From positions 9,962,035 through 10,026,034 of the forward strand of contig NC_084471.1 of assembly GCF_027409185.1 (NCBI RefSeq): a stretch of DNA of 64,000 nt. The letters are read 5' to 3'. This document shows, in pieces, positions 20,780 to 31,639 of the stretch; positions within the stretch are counted from its first letter, which is position 1; each line of letters starts with the position of its first letter. The stretch is from Cynocephalus volans (taxonomy: Eukaryota; Chordata; Mammalia; Dermoptera; Cynocephalidae). Under the pieces are notes generated by a model. It did no database searches and was not told the DNA's origin. It was given only the letters and a program-made list of their open reading frames with translations. A program made the position numbers and the translations under genes.

Positions 20780-21525
20780 GGCAGTAGCATAGCATTAACT
20801 CTGGGTGAATAGGGTTGGAGTGAGGGAGATGAATGAATGCAGAATGATATGAGTATTCAGAAAGAGGTATTTAAATGTCAGCTATTGCTGTTTCAGCATC
20901 AGTTTTTCCAGTTCTAGTATGTACATCTAGATGATTTTAATTTCACAAAGTAGAGTGAACCAATCAATGGCTTCATTTAGCTGAACTCCACAGTATAAAC
21001 AAGACCCAGAAAGTGCACAGTTGCCTGTTAAGAGTATCTCTTATTTCTTGTCCCTCTTTGGATTACTGGACCCTCTATCTGCTGAATGGGTTTAGCCAGA
21101 AGCAGTTCTGTACTTAGAGGTGCATATGCTTCAAAAAAGCTTAGAGGTGGAACTAGGACCCATGGTAAAAACACCTAGAATGAGAACCTGTATGCTAAGT
21201 CTGAGGGACAAGGTTAATCTGGAGGGAATTTAAAAGGTACAGAAAACGAAATTAAGAGAAGTGTCTAAATCTGGAGTATAGAAGTTTAGGAATTGAAAGG
21301 ACAGATTGTATGAAACCCCATCAGTTTGGACAAACTCTTCAGAGGCATTAATCATCTTCCTGGTAAAGTAGGTTCGTTACCTCAGGAGGAAAGGAAGTGG
21401 CGGTGGAAATAGAAATGGATTAAGCTTTCTACAACTTTGAAGCCTCAAATCTCTGATTTTGTATAAAAGAAAAACGTGGATTCCACTTACTTAAAAACTG
21501 CAGAGATTCTTAAAAATATTAACTG
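20780..21525. other. no gene or repeat recognised
   Basis: Unique AT-rich intron-like sequence without splice-bounded open frames. Confidence 0.4.
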
Positions 21526-21527
21526 TA

Positions 21528-21784
21528 CAAGGATACTTTAGAAAGTTCATGGAAAGGGCCGGCCCCGTGGCTCACTCGGGAGAGTGCAGCGCTGGTAGCG
21601 CTGAGGCCGCGAGTTCGAATCCTGTATAGGGATAGCCGGTGCGCTCACTGGCGGAGCGTGGTGCAGACCACACCGAGCCAGGGGTTACGATCCCCTTACT
21701 GGTCAGGGAAAAAAATTTTTTTCATGGAAAAATAGAATTTAAAGATAATATGAATCTTTCCATGAACTTTTTGAAGACTCCTCG
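21528..21784. mobile_element. mariner-type MITE interrupted by a t-SINE
   Basis: The left end TACAAGGATACTTTAGAAAG and its continuation TTCATGGAAA mirror the right end, whose reverse complement reads TACGAGGAGTCTTCAAAAAG then TTCATGGAAA. Each end is flanked by TA (21526-21527 and 21785-21786), the target of Tc1/mariner transposases. With the SINE removed the element is about 90 bases. It resembles short relatives of Hsmar2; that assignment is from memory. Confidence 0.7.
21556..21720 (+). mobile_element. t-SINE, dimer
   Basis: First unit 'gggccggccccgtggctcac' with B box GAGTTCGAATCC; second unit 'ccggtgcgctcactggcgga' with GGGTTACGATCC; then an A/T tail. A perfect duplication of TTCATGGAAA (21546-21555 and 21721-21730) brackets it, inside the mariner MITE. 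Confidence 0.92.
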
Positions 21785-21789
21785 TATAT

Positions 21790-22485
21790 CATATCTGTGA
21801 AGAGAGGAGATAATTGAACTAAATGTCATTGCAGATATTAAAGCAGAAGTTGAGTGATCGGCTAGTGTGCCTTGGGTGGAAGTAATTGCTTAAGTTGCCT
21901 TCAGTCCTGTGGCTCAGTGACTCAAATCCAACTCTCTCGTTGTTTAGTTGGACAGAGGCACTGAGAAGTTAAACATGGTTTGAGGTTCCACAACAGTCCA
22001 GTGGCTGAGCCTAAGCCAGTTACTCACCTGGTGTTTAAGTCTGGCTCGTATAATAGTAATAGAAGATCTTTAGAATTCTTGGGAAAATGAGCATTATGGA
22101 AATTTCTTTTACTTTTCTTCACATATCATATTTTTACTTTTGTGGTATGTCTGGTTCATTTACTTTCCACTCACTCTTATTAATATGCATTTATAAAACA
22201 CTCCCTGTGTAAATGAGAGTTGGTAATGAGTGATTTGGATAGTTCATTCTGAAATCCAGACTATATCTATTTGTTACTGAATTTGAAGACAGGTGGGCTA
22301 TTTACAGGTTTTTGTCCTCTAAAATTCTGAGTGGAAATTATTGGTGACTTTGGTTTTTTGGAAAATCTTTGTTCTGGTATCAAAATTTAAAGTATAAAGG
22401 GTATAATTTGAAAAAAATTCTAAACTCCCTAGTATGAGAGAGTAAAATAATCAGACCAGTGAGGTAATATGTCAAGTTCTGCACT
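21790..22485. other. no gene recognised
   Basis: A faint MIR-like stretch ('cactgagaagttaaacatgg', 'ccagtggctgagcctaagcc') may lie at about 21930-22060. Otherwise nothing. Confidence 0.35.
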
Positions 22486-22489
22486 ATGG

Positions 22490-22665
22490 GTACTGACATT
22501 TACAAGCTGTGTAACCATAGTCTCACTATTTCACATTCTTGTGATTCAGTTTCTTCATCTGTAAAATGGAGTTAATTCTTAACAACATGAAGCTGTTATA
22601 AGGATTATGGAGAAATTTAAAGGGAAGGAACAATGTCATCTGGTTAATGGTAGTTATTGTGCTGC
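22490..22665 (+). repeat. MIR SINE
   Basis: 'gattcagtttcttcatctgt' and 'gttataaggattatggagaa' are MIR blocks. Confidence 0.8.
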
Positions 22666-22674
22666 CTCATTAGT

Positions 22675-22825
22675 CCTAACACCAAGTCTGTCAAATTAGT
22701 GGTAGAACCATTTTGCAGATGACAAAGGAGAAACTTGCAGAAAGGAACTAATTATAATTAGGAAGATCACAGCAAGGTTTGAATCGAGACCTCTCTATGA
22801 ATTAAGCGATTCTGTCTTCCTACAG
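22675..22825 (-). repeat. MIR SINE, reverse
   Basis: 'cattttgcagatgacaaagg', 'agatcacagcaaggtttgaa' and 'tcgagacctctctatg' are reversed MIR. It lies tail to tail with the forward MIR at 22490-22665. 22830-23470 shows nothing further. Confidence 0.75.
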
Positions 22826-23473
22826 AATAAAATATGTGAAGTGCCTAACTTTGCATTTAATAAGATGTTCCTGTTCAATGTCTTTTACATAGTGAAAATG
22901 TTAATTATACTGAGAAGTCTTTGTGGTAGTAATCGAAGTATTACAGATCTCAGAATATTCTTTGTAATAATTCTTTATATGTATCTTGTTGCCATTCCTA
23001 AAATGGAAAACTATAATAATAGTGACTTCACATCTTAAATTGCTCAGTAAATACTTACCAAATAAGGGCATACCATAGTGTCCAAATTTTTAGAATTTTT
23101 GTCAGTGTTTCAGTATCTTTTTAATTGTTAATGGTGTAATTGATGCCAGGGTCTCTTAATCGTGGTTAGTTTGTACATATTTTCACTACCACAGAATTTC
23201 CAGGAACTTGGAAAGTTGTCCTCTCCTTATGCTTCAGGATATACCATCATGTTGTATTTTGGTGTTAGAGTGGTGTTATGGTTGAAACTTGCTTTATTGC
23301 TGATTTTGTATTTAGTTATATGATGGATATATTTAAAGTACGAGTTGTCTTTTTGAGTTTGCCATATATATTGTCTTTTTTTTTTTTTTTCTTTAAGATG
23401 TAGAGATGGGAAAATAGAATTTAGACATTAAAAGTAAGGGTCATTTTCTTTCTTGGTATATGTGATAATCACT

Positions 23474-23562
23474 TTTTTTTTTTTTTTTTTTTTTTGGTGG
23501 TTGGCCAGTATGGGGATGTGAACCCTTGACTGCACCCTAACCAACTGAGTAACCAGCCAGCC
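23474..23562 (-). mobile_element. t-SINE, reverse, internally shortened
   Basis: Poly-T, 'ggtggttggccagtatgggg', 'atgtgaacccttgactgcac' and 'aactgagtaaccagccagcc'. The D-to-anticodon part is shortened. The duplication TGATAATCACTT flanks it (about 23462-23473 and 23563-23574). Confidence 0.85.
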
Positions 23563-23574
23563 TGATAATCACTT

Positions 23575-24365
23575 GTAATGAGAAGAAATCACTTGAACTA
23601 AAATTTCTGTTTAGGAGCCTTTCACTCTTTAAATCCAACACTTCAGGTATATGCCCTAAGGTCATGAAGGCATTGAAGGCAGAGCTGTTGTGGTTTTTTA
23701 TTCTATTTTATACATTCAGTGAACCATTTTACATTATCTTATATTTCTGTTTAGATTTTTTTGAGGGGGGAGAGGAGGTCCTGGAATGAGAACAGGGAAC
23801 CAAGAACATAATGATATCATGCAGTAATGACTCGAAATGAAATAAATTTAAAGATTTCCTTTATCCAGTAGAAGTTCATAGGATGGTATGGCTCATTTGT
23901 ATATCTGTTATAAGTCTTTGTATACCCTGAATCAGGTGATTATTTATTTAATCATTTTCCCACATCAGACACTCTGTGGCATGATTGGCCTTTTTTATTT
24001 CTTTCTTTTTGACCTTTACCTGAAAGCTAATTCTGAAGGTGAACATGGCAGAATTGGTGGTATGTATGAAAACTGGGCATGACTTGTACAATTTAGACAA
24101 GCTCTTTATGACATTTTATTTTCAACATGTCTAATAACCTGTTGGGTGCCTAAATAAAACTGAGTTAATTATAGTGTAACCTTTTGTTCTATTTGGAGAG
24201 TGTTAAGGGATTTTTGAATACCCTCCAAAATTCACCTTCATCAGATGAGCTTAGAAAGCTTACAAAGCTCTTTCTAGAGCAGGGCTTCTCAAAACTTTAC
24301 CCACATAACCCTCTACCTTTTCTAGGCACTTTGTTTTGTTTTTAGAAAGCACAGTAGGTTTCCTT
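23575..24365. other. no gene or repeat recognised
   Basis: AT-rich intron-like sequence. Confidence 0.4.
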
Positions 24366-24369
24366 ACAT

Positions 24370-24575
24370 TTTGGAGATGGTAATGGGTTTTAGAGTTGAA
24401 TGCACTTCTTTTCAATCCTGGCTGTACCATTCACTGGCTCCGTGATCTTAGATAAGGGAATTAATCTTTTTGAATTTTAATTTCCTCATAGGATAGTAGT
24501 GAGATGTAAATTAAGTTGCGTGTGAAGCATTTAGCACATAATAGACATTCAGTATGTGTTAATTTTCATAGCTCC
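24370..24575 (+). repeat. MIR SINE
   Basis: 'caatcctggctgtaccattc', 'actggctccgtgatcttaga' and 'atttagcacataatagacat' follow the MIR order. Confidence 0.8.
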
Positions 24576-24629
24576 CAGAAATTTTCTTTTGTAGCACTAG
24601 TCATGATTACAATTAAATAATTGTGTTAT

Positions 24630-24755
24630 TATTTATTTTATGTTTTTCTTCAGGGATCATGTCCGTCTTTTCACTGCTATATTCCCAGCATCCAGCATAG
24701 TACCTGGCATGACGTATAGAAGGTGCTTAATAAATACTTGTTGAATGAATGAAAC
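24630..24755 (+). repeat. L2 3' tail
   Basis: 'gggatcatgtccgtcttttc', 'catagtacctggcatgacgt' and 'cttaataaatacttgttgaa' match the L2 end. Confidence 0.9.
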
Positions 24756-25242
24756 CTGATCCTGTCTTCCCTTTGCTTAAAGGGCAGTGTTCTGAATATA
24801 TTTTCTTCAGTCCACTTGAGAATTAATCAACTTGTTACTTGAACTTGGTCTATTAAAGATTGGAGCAAAGGGGAGGGCAGTGAACAAATGAATAACATAA
24901 CCAGAGGAGAGCAAAACAGTATTCAAAGTAAATTATAAGAACATAGTAACCTGGACGTTTTAACCCTCTCTAATTTAGTATCCAGCCTCAGATTCTTCTA
25001 TAACAGTTTTTACTGTGATTACTACTGACTTGCCTGTTTCCAAGCGAGTGAGTTTTCCCTAGCTTAGTAAAATGGTAACTCTTCTAGTTACTCAGGCAAG
25101 AACCTTGGAGTCATCTTCTCTTTCTTTCCCACTTCATAGAATCCAGTACATTAACAAATCCTGTTAGCTCTGTCTTCAAGGTATATCAATAATCTGATCA
25201 CTTCTCACTGCCTCTACCATAATCACCCTTGTCTAAGCCATC

Positions 25243-27758
25243 TGTATTAGTTTTGTTTCCTGTGGCTAATGTAACAAATTACTATAGATGTGGTGGCTTA
25301 AATCAACACATATTTATTCTCTTTCAGTTCTGAAGGTCAGACATCTGAAATCAGTTTCACTGAGCCAAAATCAAGGTGTCAGCAGGGCTGTGTTTCTTCT
25401 AGAGGTTGAGGGGAGAGCGAGTTTGTTCCTTACCTCTTCCAACTTCTGGTGGCTACTGGCATTCTTTGGCTTGTGACAGCATCACTTCAGTGTTCAAGGC
25501 CAGCATCTCCAAGTCTCTCTTTCCTCATCTCTTTTCCACTGTTTTTGTCACTTCTCTCTCTACTTTCCTTTTCTCTTATAGGGAAATGGGATTGCATTTA
25601 GGGCCCATCAAGGATAACCTCCCTGTGTCAAAACCCTTAATCACATCTGCAAATACACACTCCCCCTCTCCCCTTTTTGCCATATAAGGTAACATTCACA
25701 GGTTCCAGGGATTAGAATGTGTGTATTTTTTGGGGGGCCATTTTTCAGCCTATATAATCAGTTCTTTGGCTCCTAAAGATTCACACCATTCCCAAATGCA
25801 ATATAAATTCATCCGATTTTAACATCCCCAAAAGTGTCAACCCATTGCAGTGTCAACTCAAGTCCAGGATCTCTTCTGAATATCATCAGCTCAAAAATCT
25901 AAAATCTCGTCATCCTGTTTTTCATTCTCAAAATACAGTGGTGGGATGTGCGTAGCATACAGTTGTAGACATTCCCATCCCGAAAGGGAGAGGATTCAAG
26001 GAATAAATGGATCACTCGTCCTGAGCAATTTCAAAATCCAGCAGGGAAAATTTTTATTAGTTTTCAAAGCCTAGGGGTCATTCTCTGTGGCTCCGGACTG
26101 TGCCCTCTGGGCCTGTGGTTCTAGCCTCAGAGTTGTCCTTCATCTTGCTTGAAGGGTAGTAGCATATGTTTGCAGCTGAGTAGTTTTTTCCCCCAATTTT
26201 TTAAAATCAGGGTAAAATGGACATAATTTAAAATTTACCATCTTAACCATTTTTAAATGTACTATTCAGTGGTATCAAGTGCCTTCATATTGTTGTGCAA
26301 CCATCACCACCGTCCATCTCCAGAACTTTTTCATCTTCCCAGACTGAAACACTGTACTCATTAAACAGTAATGCCCCATTCTATCCTTCCTCCAGCCACC
26401 TGGTAGCCATCATTCTACTTTCAGTGTGTAATTTTGACTAAGTATCTTACGTAAGTGGAATCATATAATATTTGTCTTTTGTGACTGGCTTATTTCATTT
26501 AGCATAATGTCCTTGAGGTTCATCCGTGTTATAGTATGTGTCAGAATGTCCTTTTTGTGGCTGGAAGAGTGGTTTTATTAGCCTGTTTCCTGCATGTAGA
26601 ATTTTGGTAGTTCAACAGCCTTCCTTTATTTCATTCTCTCTGTCCTTTCAGCCCAAGCTGGCAGTGTTTCTGCTGATATAACATTTTCGGAAACCTTGTG
26701 GGTCTCTTACGTATATCTCAGGGATTCTTGTCATTAGACAAGAGGGTCCTCCGTAGAACTTTCCTGGATAATCCCATCCCTATTCCTAGCTCCTGCTTAT
26801 GGTTGGTTGAGGTTATCCATGAGTCACATGCTTATTCTTCCGCACTAGTAAAAGGTTGCCCAGCCACAACCTTGGCTTTCTCTCCACATTTTATTTTCTT
26901 AATCTTGAATCTACTAATCTTAGCATCTTTTGTGATCTAGATAAGCTGAGGATTTCCCAAGTAATCAAGCCCTGGTTTCTTTTTGTTTAACATCTCTCTC
27001 ATCAATTTATTTTTCCTCCTGCATTTTACTATAAGCAAGAAGAAAACAGGCTGCACCTTCCATATGTTGCTTGGAAATCTCATCATCATCTAAATATCCA
27101 AATTCATTGCTTAAAAGTTCTGCTTACCACACAACTGTTGGACACAATTCAGATAAGTTTTCTGACACTATATAACAAGGATTGTCTTTCTTTCACTTTC
27201 CAAGAACATGTTCCTCATTTCCTTCTGAGCCCTTACCTTTAACATTCATATTTATGCCAACCTTCTGTTTATGAAGATATATGTATGCTCTAAAGCAATA
27301 TAGGCTTTCTCTATTTTGCTTCTCACTTCCTTCTGAGCCTTCACCAGAAGCACCTTTAATGTCCAAATTTCTACTAACAGTTTGTTTAAGGTAATCTAGG
27401 CTTTTTCTGTCATGTTTTGAAAAATTCTATCCATTGTCCAATTTCAAAACCACTTCCAAATTTTAAGTATTTGTTACAGCAGCATGACACTTCCAGGTAC
27501 CAAAATCTGTATCAGTCACGGTTGAACCAGAGAAACAGAACCAATAGGAGATATATTTATTGCAAGGAATTGGCTTACATGATTATGGAGACTGGCTAGG
27601 CAAGTCTGACGTCTATAGGCTAGATTGTCAAGAAAGACAGGCTGGAACTCTCCATAGGTGGAATTTCTTCACAGCAACAATTTAGATTAATGTTTGAATA
27701 ACCAAATGAATAAGCTTGCCTGTAGCTTAGCCAAGCTGACACAAAACTGACCATCACA
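25243..27758 (-). mobile_element. MaLR/ERVL-like proviral remnant, reverse
   Basis: On plus the layout is: reverse LTR of MLT1 type (25243 to about 25760; 'ggtgtcagcagggctgtgtt', 'gggcccatcaaggataacct'), MaLR internal noncoding sequence ('ttttaacatccccaaaagtg', 'attcccatcccgaaagggag', 'aatccagcagggaaaa', ending 'ccaggtaccaaaatc'), then a partial second LTR (about 27508-27758; 'ccagagaaacagaaccaata'). Outer ends are TG and CA, and CCATC occurs on both sides (25238-25242 and 27759-27763) as a 5-base integration duplication. The two LTRs look like different subfamilies. No retroviral open frame survives. An L1 fragment interrupts it at 26195-26570. Confidence 0.65.
26195..26570 (-). mobile_element. 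L1 3' UTR fragment, reverse, inside the provirus
   Basis: 'gcaaccatcaccaccgtcca', 'agtggaatcatataatattt' and 'tttagcataatgtccttgag' are reverse L1M 3' UTR. MaLR internal sequence is found on both sides. Confidence 0.85.
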
Positions 27759-28274
27759 CCATCAGTATAAGCTCTTCCCTGGATTATTTTAAAAGCTTCC
27801 TTTGAACTAGTTTTCCTGCTTCTGCCCTTGATTTGTTATAATCTGTTCTCCAGATAGTAGCCAGATAGTTTCATGATCTACCTGTCTCCCCTTGCTTATA
27901 CTCTGCTGCATCCCCACTAGTTTCCTTGCTGTTCCCTCTACCTGAAATACTCTCCTGAATCTTCACGTTTTACTTCCTCACTTATTTCAGATCTTTGCTC
28001 AGATGTCTCCTTATCAGAGAGATCACCATATGTAAAAAAGCAGCCTTACACCTCAAGCCCTGGCATTCCCTATTTCTTTTATTGTGCTTCACTTTTCACC
28101 ACAGGATTTATCCCACTTGACATATATTTGTTTGTTGTCTGTCTCCTCCTACTAGATGATAATCTCTACAAGGGCAGGAACTTTGTTTTTTGTTGTATCC
28201 TTAGCACCAACAGTATTTGGCATGTAGGAGGTGTTTAATAAATATTTTTGAATGAATTAATACACTAATTGAAT

Positions 28275-29035
28275 TCTTATTTTACCTCTCAAGTGGCATT
28301 TGACATAGCTGATCATTTGGTACGATATAATTTTTCCAGTTGTTCTTCTAATACCTAGATCATTCCTTCCACTTGTCCTGCCATTCTTTCCTTGTCTCTC
28401 TTGCTAGCTGTTCAGCTCTGCCTCTGAGTGAGATTTTCTCAAGGCTCAGCCTTAAACCCTCTTATTTTCTTTCTGTGTAGGAGATCTCATCCAGTCCCAT
28501 AGCTTTAAATAACACTTATATGCCAATGGTTACTAAATGTGTATCTCCATCTTTTTTGAATGCCAATCGCTTTGCCATCTCCACTTGGATGTCTCACAGA
28601 CATCTCAAATTTACATTCCAAACTGAACTCTTAATCTTCATTTCCTACTGCCAAAGTTGCTCTAGCTCCGATGTTTCTCATTTCTGTTAATGGCACTTCT
28701 GTCTACCTAATTACCTAAGCCAGAAATCTGAAGGGTCGTCTTCGATATTTCCCTCTCCCTCTTCACGTAGATTCTATCATCAATTTCTGTTGATAATTAC
28801 TCCACAAATATTACCTCATTTGTCAGCTTCTCATTTCTTCCATTAAAACTGTTCTAGCTAGTCCAAGCCATGCTCTTTCCAGGACCACTTAAATAAATAG
28901 TTAATTGGTTTTTCTGCTTGCATCCTTCACTCTGACCCTAGTCAGTTCTCCACAAAGAAGCCAGAGTTTTAAAATGGAAATCTAATCATATCATGTTCCT
29001 TCCTCTTCCATCAAGCCTCTTACTGTCCGTGGGCT
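28275..29035 (+). repeat. second L2 LINE copy, ORF2-end region
   Basis: 'ctcaaggctcagccttaaac', 'gagatctcatccagtcccat', 'cacttggatgtctcacagac' and 'agccagaaatctgaagggtc' are the L2 ORF2 C-terminal and following blocks. It begins directly after the tail of the previous L2, and no coding capacity remains. Confidence 0.85.
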
Positions 29036-29847
29036 CTAAGCACGTGCCTTAAATGAGTGGAATTGGAGAGATTAAGGATTTTAATAAGAAGTGCTAGGAA
29101 CTGTGGCAAATTGCAGAGAACATGCCGTGTTTAAAGAGGATATCCACTTCTTAGTTCTTGTGTATTGTTGGCATGTGGTAGGTAGTGTAGGCCCAGAATT
29201 GCTGGTCTTCTGATTTTTTTTCAAGAGAAGTCAGAAATCTGGAATTTTTAAATTGCAAATTTTCTCTATTTTAAAATGTTGATGACCAGTTTAAATTTTA
29301 AAAATTTGTATGCTTAGGAATAAGTTTAATGAGAATAATGAAATAATAAATTTAATGAAATAATTAAATAATGAAAATATAAGACCTTTTACACTGAAAA
29401 TCACAAAACATTGCCTAGAAAAGTTAAAGACCTAAATAAGTAGAGATATACCAAGTTCCTGATTTGAAAAACCCAATATTATTAAGCTGTGCAGTCTCCT
29501 CCAAATAATCTAAAGATTCATTGTGTTCCCAATCAAAATCTCAGCAGACTATTTTTTTAGTAGATGTTGACTTTCTGAATCTAAAATTTACACAGAAGTG
29601 CAACGGACCTAGAATATCCAAAACAATTTAGAAGAGAAAGAACAAACTTGGGGGAATTAAATTACTGATTTCAAAACTTATTTTAAAGCTAGAGTAATCA
29701 AGACAGTGTGGTATTGGTGTAAAAATAAACATATGGATCACTGGAACTCAATAGAAATCCAGAAATAGATGTATACATAACATACATGGTCAATTGATTT
29801 TTAACAACAGCTCAAGTGTGATTAAATAGGGGAAAGAATACTCTTTT

Positions 29848-30017
29848 CTTTTCTTTTTTTTTTTTAAGATGACTGGTACAGGGATCTTAACCCTTGACTT
29901 GGTGTTGTCAGCACCACGCTCACCCATTGTGCTAACCGGCAATCCCTATATGGGATCTGAACCCATGGCCTTCGCGTTATCAGAACCACACTCTCCCGAG
30001 TGAGCCATGGACCTGCC
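29848..30017 (-). mobile_element. t-SINE dimer, reverse
   Basis: Two reversed units ('gggatcttaacccttgactt'...'gtgctaaccggcaatccc' and 'gggatctgaacccatggcct'...'gagccatggacctgcc') with a T-rich tail. The L1 host ATACTCTTTT occurs on both sides (about 29838-29847 and 30022-30031). Confidence 0.92.
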
Positions 30018-30590
30018 AAGGATACTCTTTTCAACATATGTTGTTGAAACAATGGAATATTTGTATGTAAAGAAATGAATTTCAATTTCTATCTCACACC
30101 ATACACAAAAATTAATTTGTGAAGGTTCATAGACCTAAATATACAAACTAAAACCATAAAATTTATAGAAGAAATTGTAGGAGAAAATCTTTGCAACCTT
30201 GGGATAGGCACAGATTTTTTTTTAGCATGCAAGAAGCGCTAACCATAAAAGTAAAAACTGATAAATTGGACTTTATTAAAATTGAAGCTTTCTGTACTTC
30301 AAAAGATACTGTAAGAAACTGACAAGGTAAGCCACACACTGTGAGGAAATGTTTACACACAATACATATATCCAGAATATGTAAAAATCTTAAAAAACTC
30401 AATAATGACAAATGGCTCAATTATAAAATAAGTAAAAGACCTGAATAAACACTGCACAGAAGAAAAAAAATTTATGAATGTCTAAAAGCATATGAAAAGA
30501 TGCCCAACGTCAGTCACTAGGGAAATACAAATTAAAATCACAGTGAGATACTGTTTTGTACCCACTAGAATGGCTAACTTAAAAAGGTAG

Positions 30591-30690
30591 GGCTGGCCGG
30601 TTAGCTCAGTTGGTTAGAGTGAGGCCTTGTAACACCAAGGGCAAGGGTTCAGATTCCCATACTGGCCAACTGCCGGAAAAAAAAAATCAA
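30591..30690 (+). mobile_element. t-SINE monomer, close to tRNA-Ile
   Basis: It reads like a whole tRNA: acceptor GGCTGGCCGG, A box TAGCTCAGTTGG (30602-30613), B box GGTTCAGATTCC (30646-30657) and 3' arm TACTGGCCAAC, then an A tail. One B-box change (A for C/G) and a mutated anticodon region make it a SINE copy, not a functional tRNA gene. Confidence 0.92.
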
Positions 30691-31180
30691 AAATACAAAA
30701 TAAAACGATGGACAATTCCAAGTATTGATGAGGATGTAGAGCAAGTGGAGTTTATGTATGTTGCTGGTGAGAGTATGAAATGGTACAACCCCTTTGAAAG
30801 TGGTTTGTCAGTTTCTTACAAAGTTAAGTAACTACTTATCATACAACCTAGCAATTTTTTAAAAAAGTTTATTTATTTATTAATATTCAACCCAGCCATT
30901 CTGCTCCTAGGTGTTTATTCCCCAAGAAGAATGAAAACATGTTCACAATAAGACCATGAGACTGTTCATAGCAGCTTTATTCAGAATGGCCAAAAAATTG
31001 GAAACAATCCAAATGCCATTGACAGGTGAATGGATAAACAAACAGGATAAACAAACAATGGATTACTACTTAGAAAAAAAGGGAATGAATCATTGATATA
31101 TGCAACAATGTGAATGAATCTCAAAAACATGTTGAGTGAAAGAAGTAATATACAAAAAAAGAGAACTTACTATATGATTT

Positions 31181-31275
31181 CTTTTTTGGGGGGCGGCTGG
31201 CTGGTATCGAGATTTGAAACCTTGACCTTGGTATTACCAACACCATGCACTAACCAGTGAGTAACTGGCCAGCCT
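31181..31275 (-). mobile_element. t-SINE monomer, reverse
   Basis: T/G-rich start, 'ggctggctggtatcgagatt', 'gaccttggtattaccaacac' and 'gagtaactggccagcc'. The host TATGATTTC occurs on both sides (near 31172 and 31278). Confidence 0.88.
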
Positions 31276-31639
31276 TGTATGATTTCATTTTTATGAACTT
31301 CTAGAATCAGGAAAACCAATCTATAGTGATAGAAATTACATCAGTGGTTGCATGTGGTGTGGGTGGAAGATTGTAAAAGGACATGAGAGGTGATAGAAAT
31401 GTTTTTTTCTTGATTGGGAGTGATGATTGCATTAGAGCATGAGAGTGTATACTTATCAGAACTCTTGAAAATGTACACTTAAAATGTGTGCATTTTATTG
31501 TATGTAAATTATACTTCAAAGTCAATTAAAAAAATACTGTGCAGGTCCACACTCCATGGACTAAACAAAACATATTTGCATGTCAAATTTGGTTGAAGTC
31601 AGCCAGTTTCTAACAGGTGATCTACACCTCCATACGTGT

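Larger units (their letters stand above)
24955..28262 (+). repeat. L2 LINE 3' part, split by a MaLR provirus
   Basis: Left part (about 25090-25242): 'aaccttggagtcatcttctc' and 'caatctgatc'-type ORF2-end blocks, stopping at 'gtctaagccatc'. The L2 resumes at 27759 with 'ccctggattattttaaaagc', 'ttcctgcttctgcccttgat', then the 3' UTR and tail ending 'gtgtttaataaatatttttg'. The order matches one L2 copy once the insert is removed. Confidence 0.8.
29290..31530 (+). mobile_element. old L1, 3' 2.2 kb, hit by three t-SINEs
   Basis: Decayed ORF2: 'cccaatcaaaatctcagcag', 'gacagtgtggtattggtgta', 'gaaatacaaattaaaatcac', 'ccattctgctcctaggtgtt', then a 3' UTR ending 'attatacttcaaagtcaatt'. Inserted SINEs lie at 29848-30017 (reverse), 30591-30690 (forward) and 31181-31275 (reverse). 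Confidence 0.88.

Noticed and set aside
26698-26940. 80-codon frame as a retroviral protein remnant
   Set aside because: MaLR internal regions are noncoding, and no retroviral motif is visible in the frame.
30591-30690. A functional tRNA-Ile gene
   Set aside because: The anticodon region and B box are mutated and it carries an A tail inside an L1, so it is a SINE copy.
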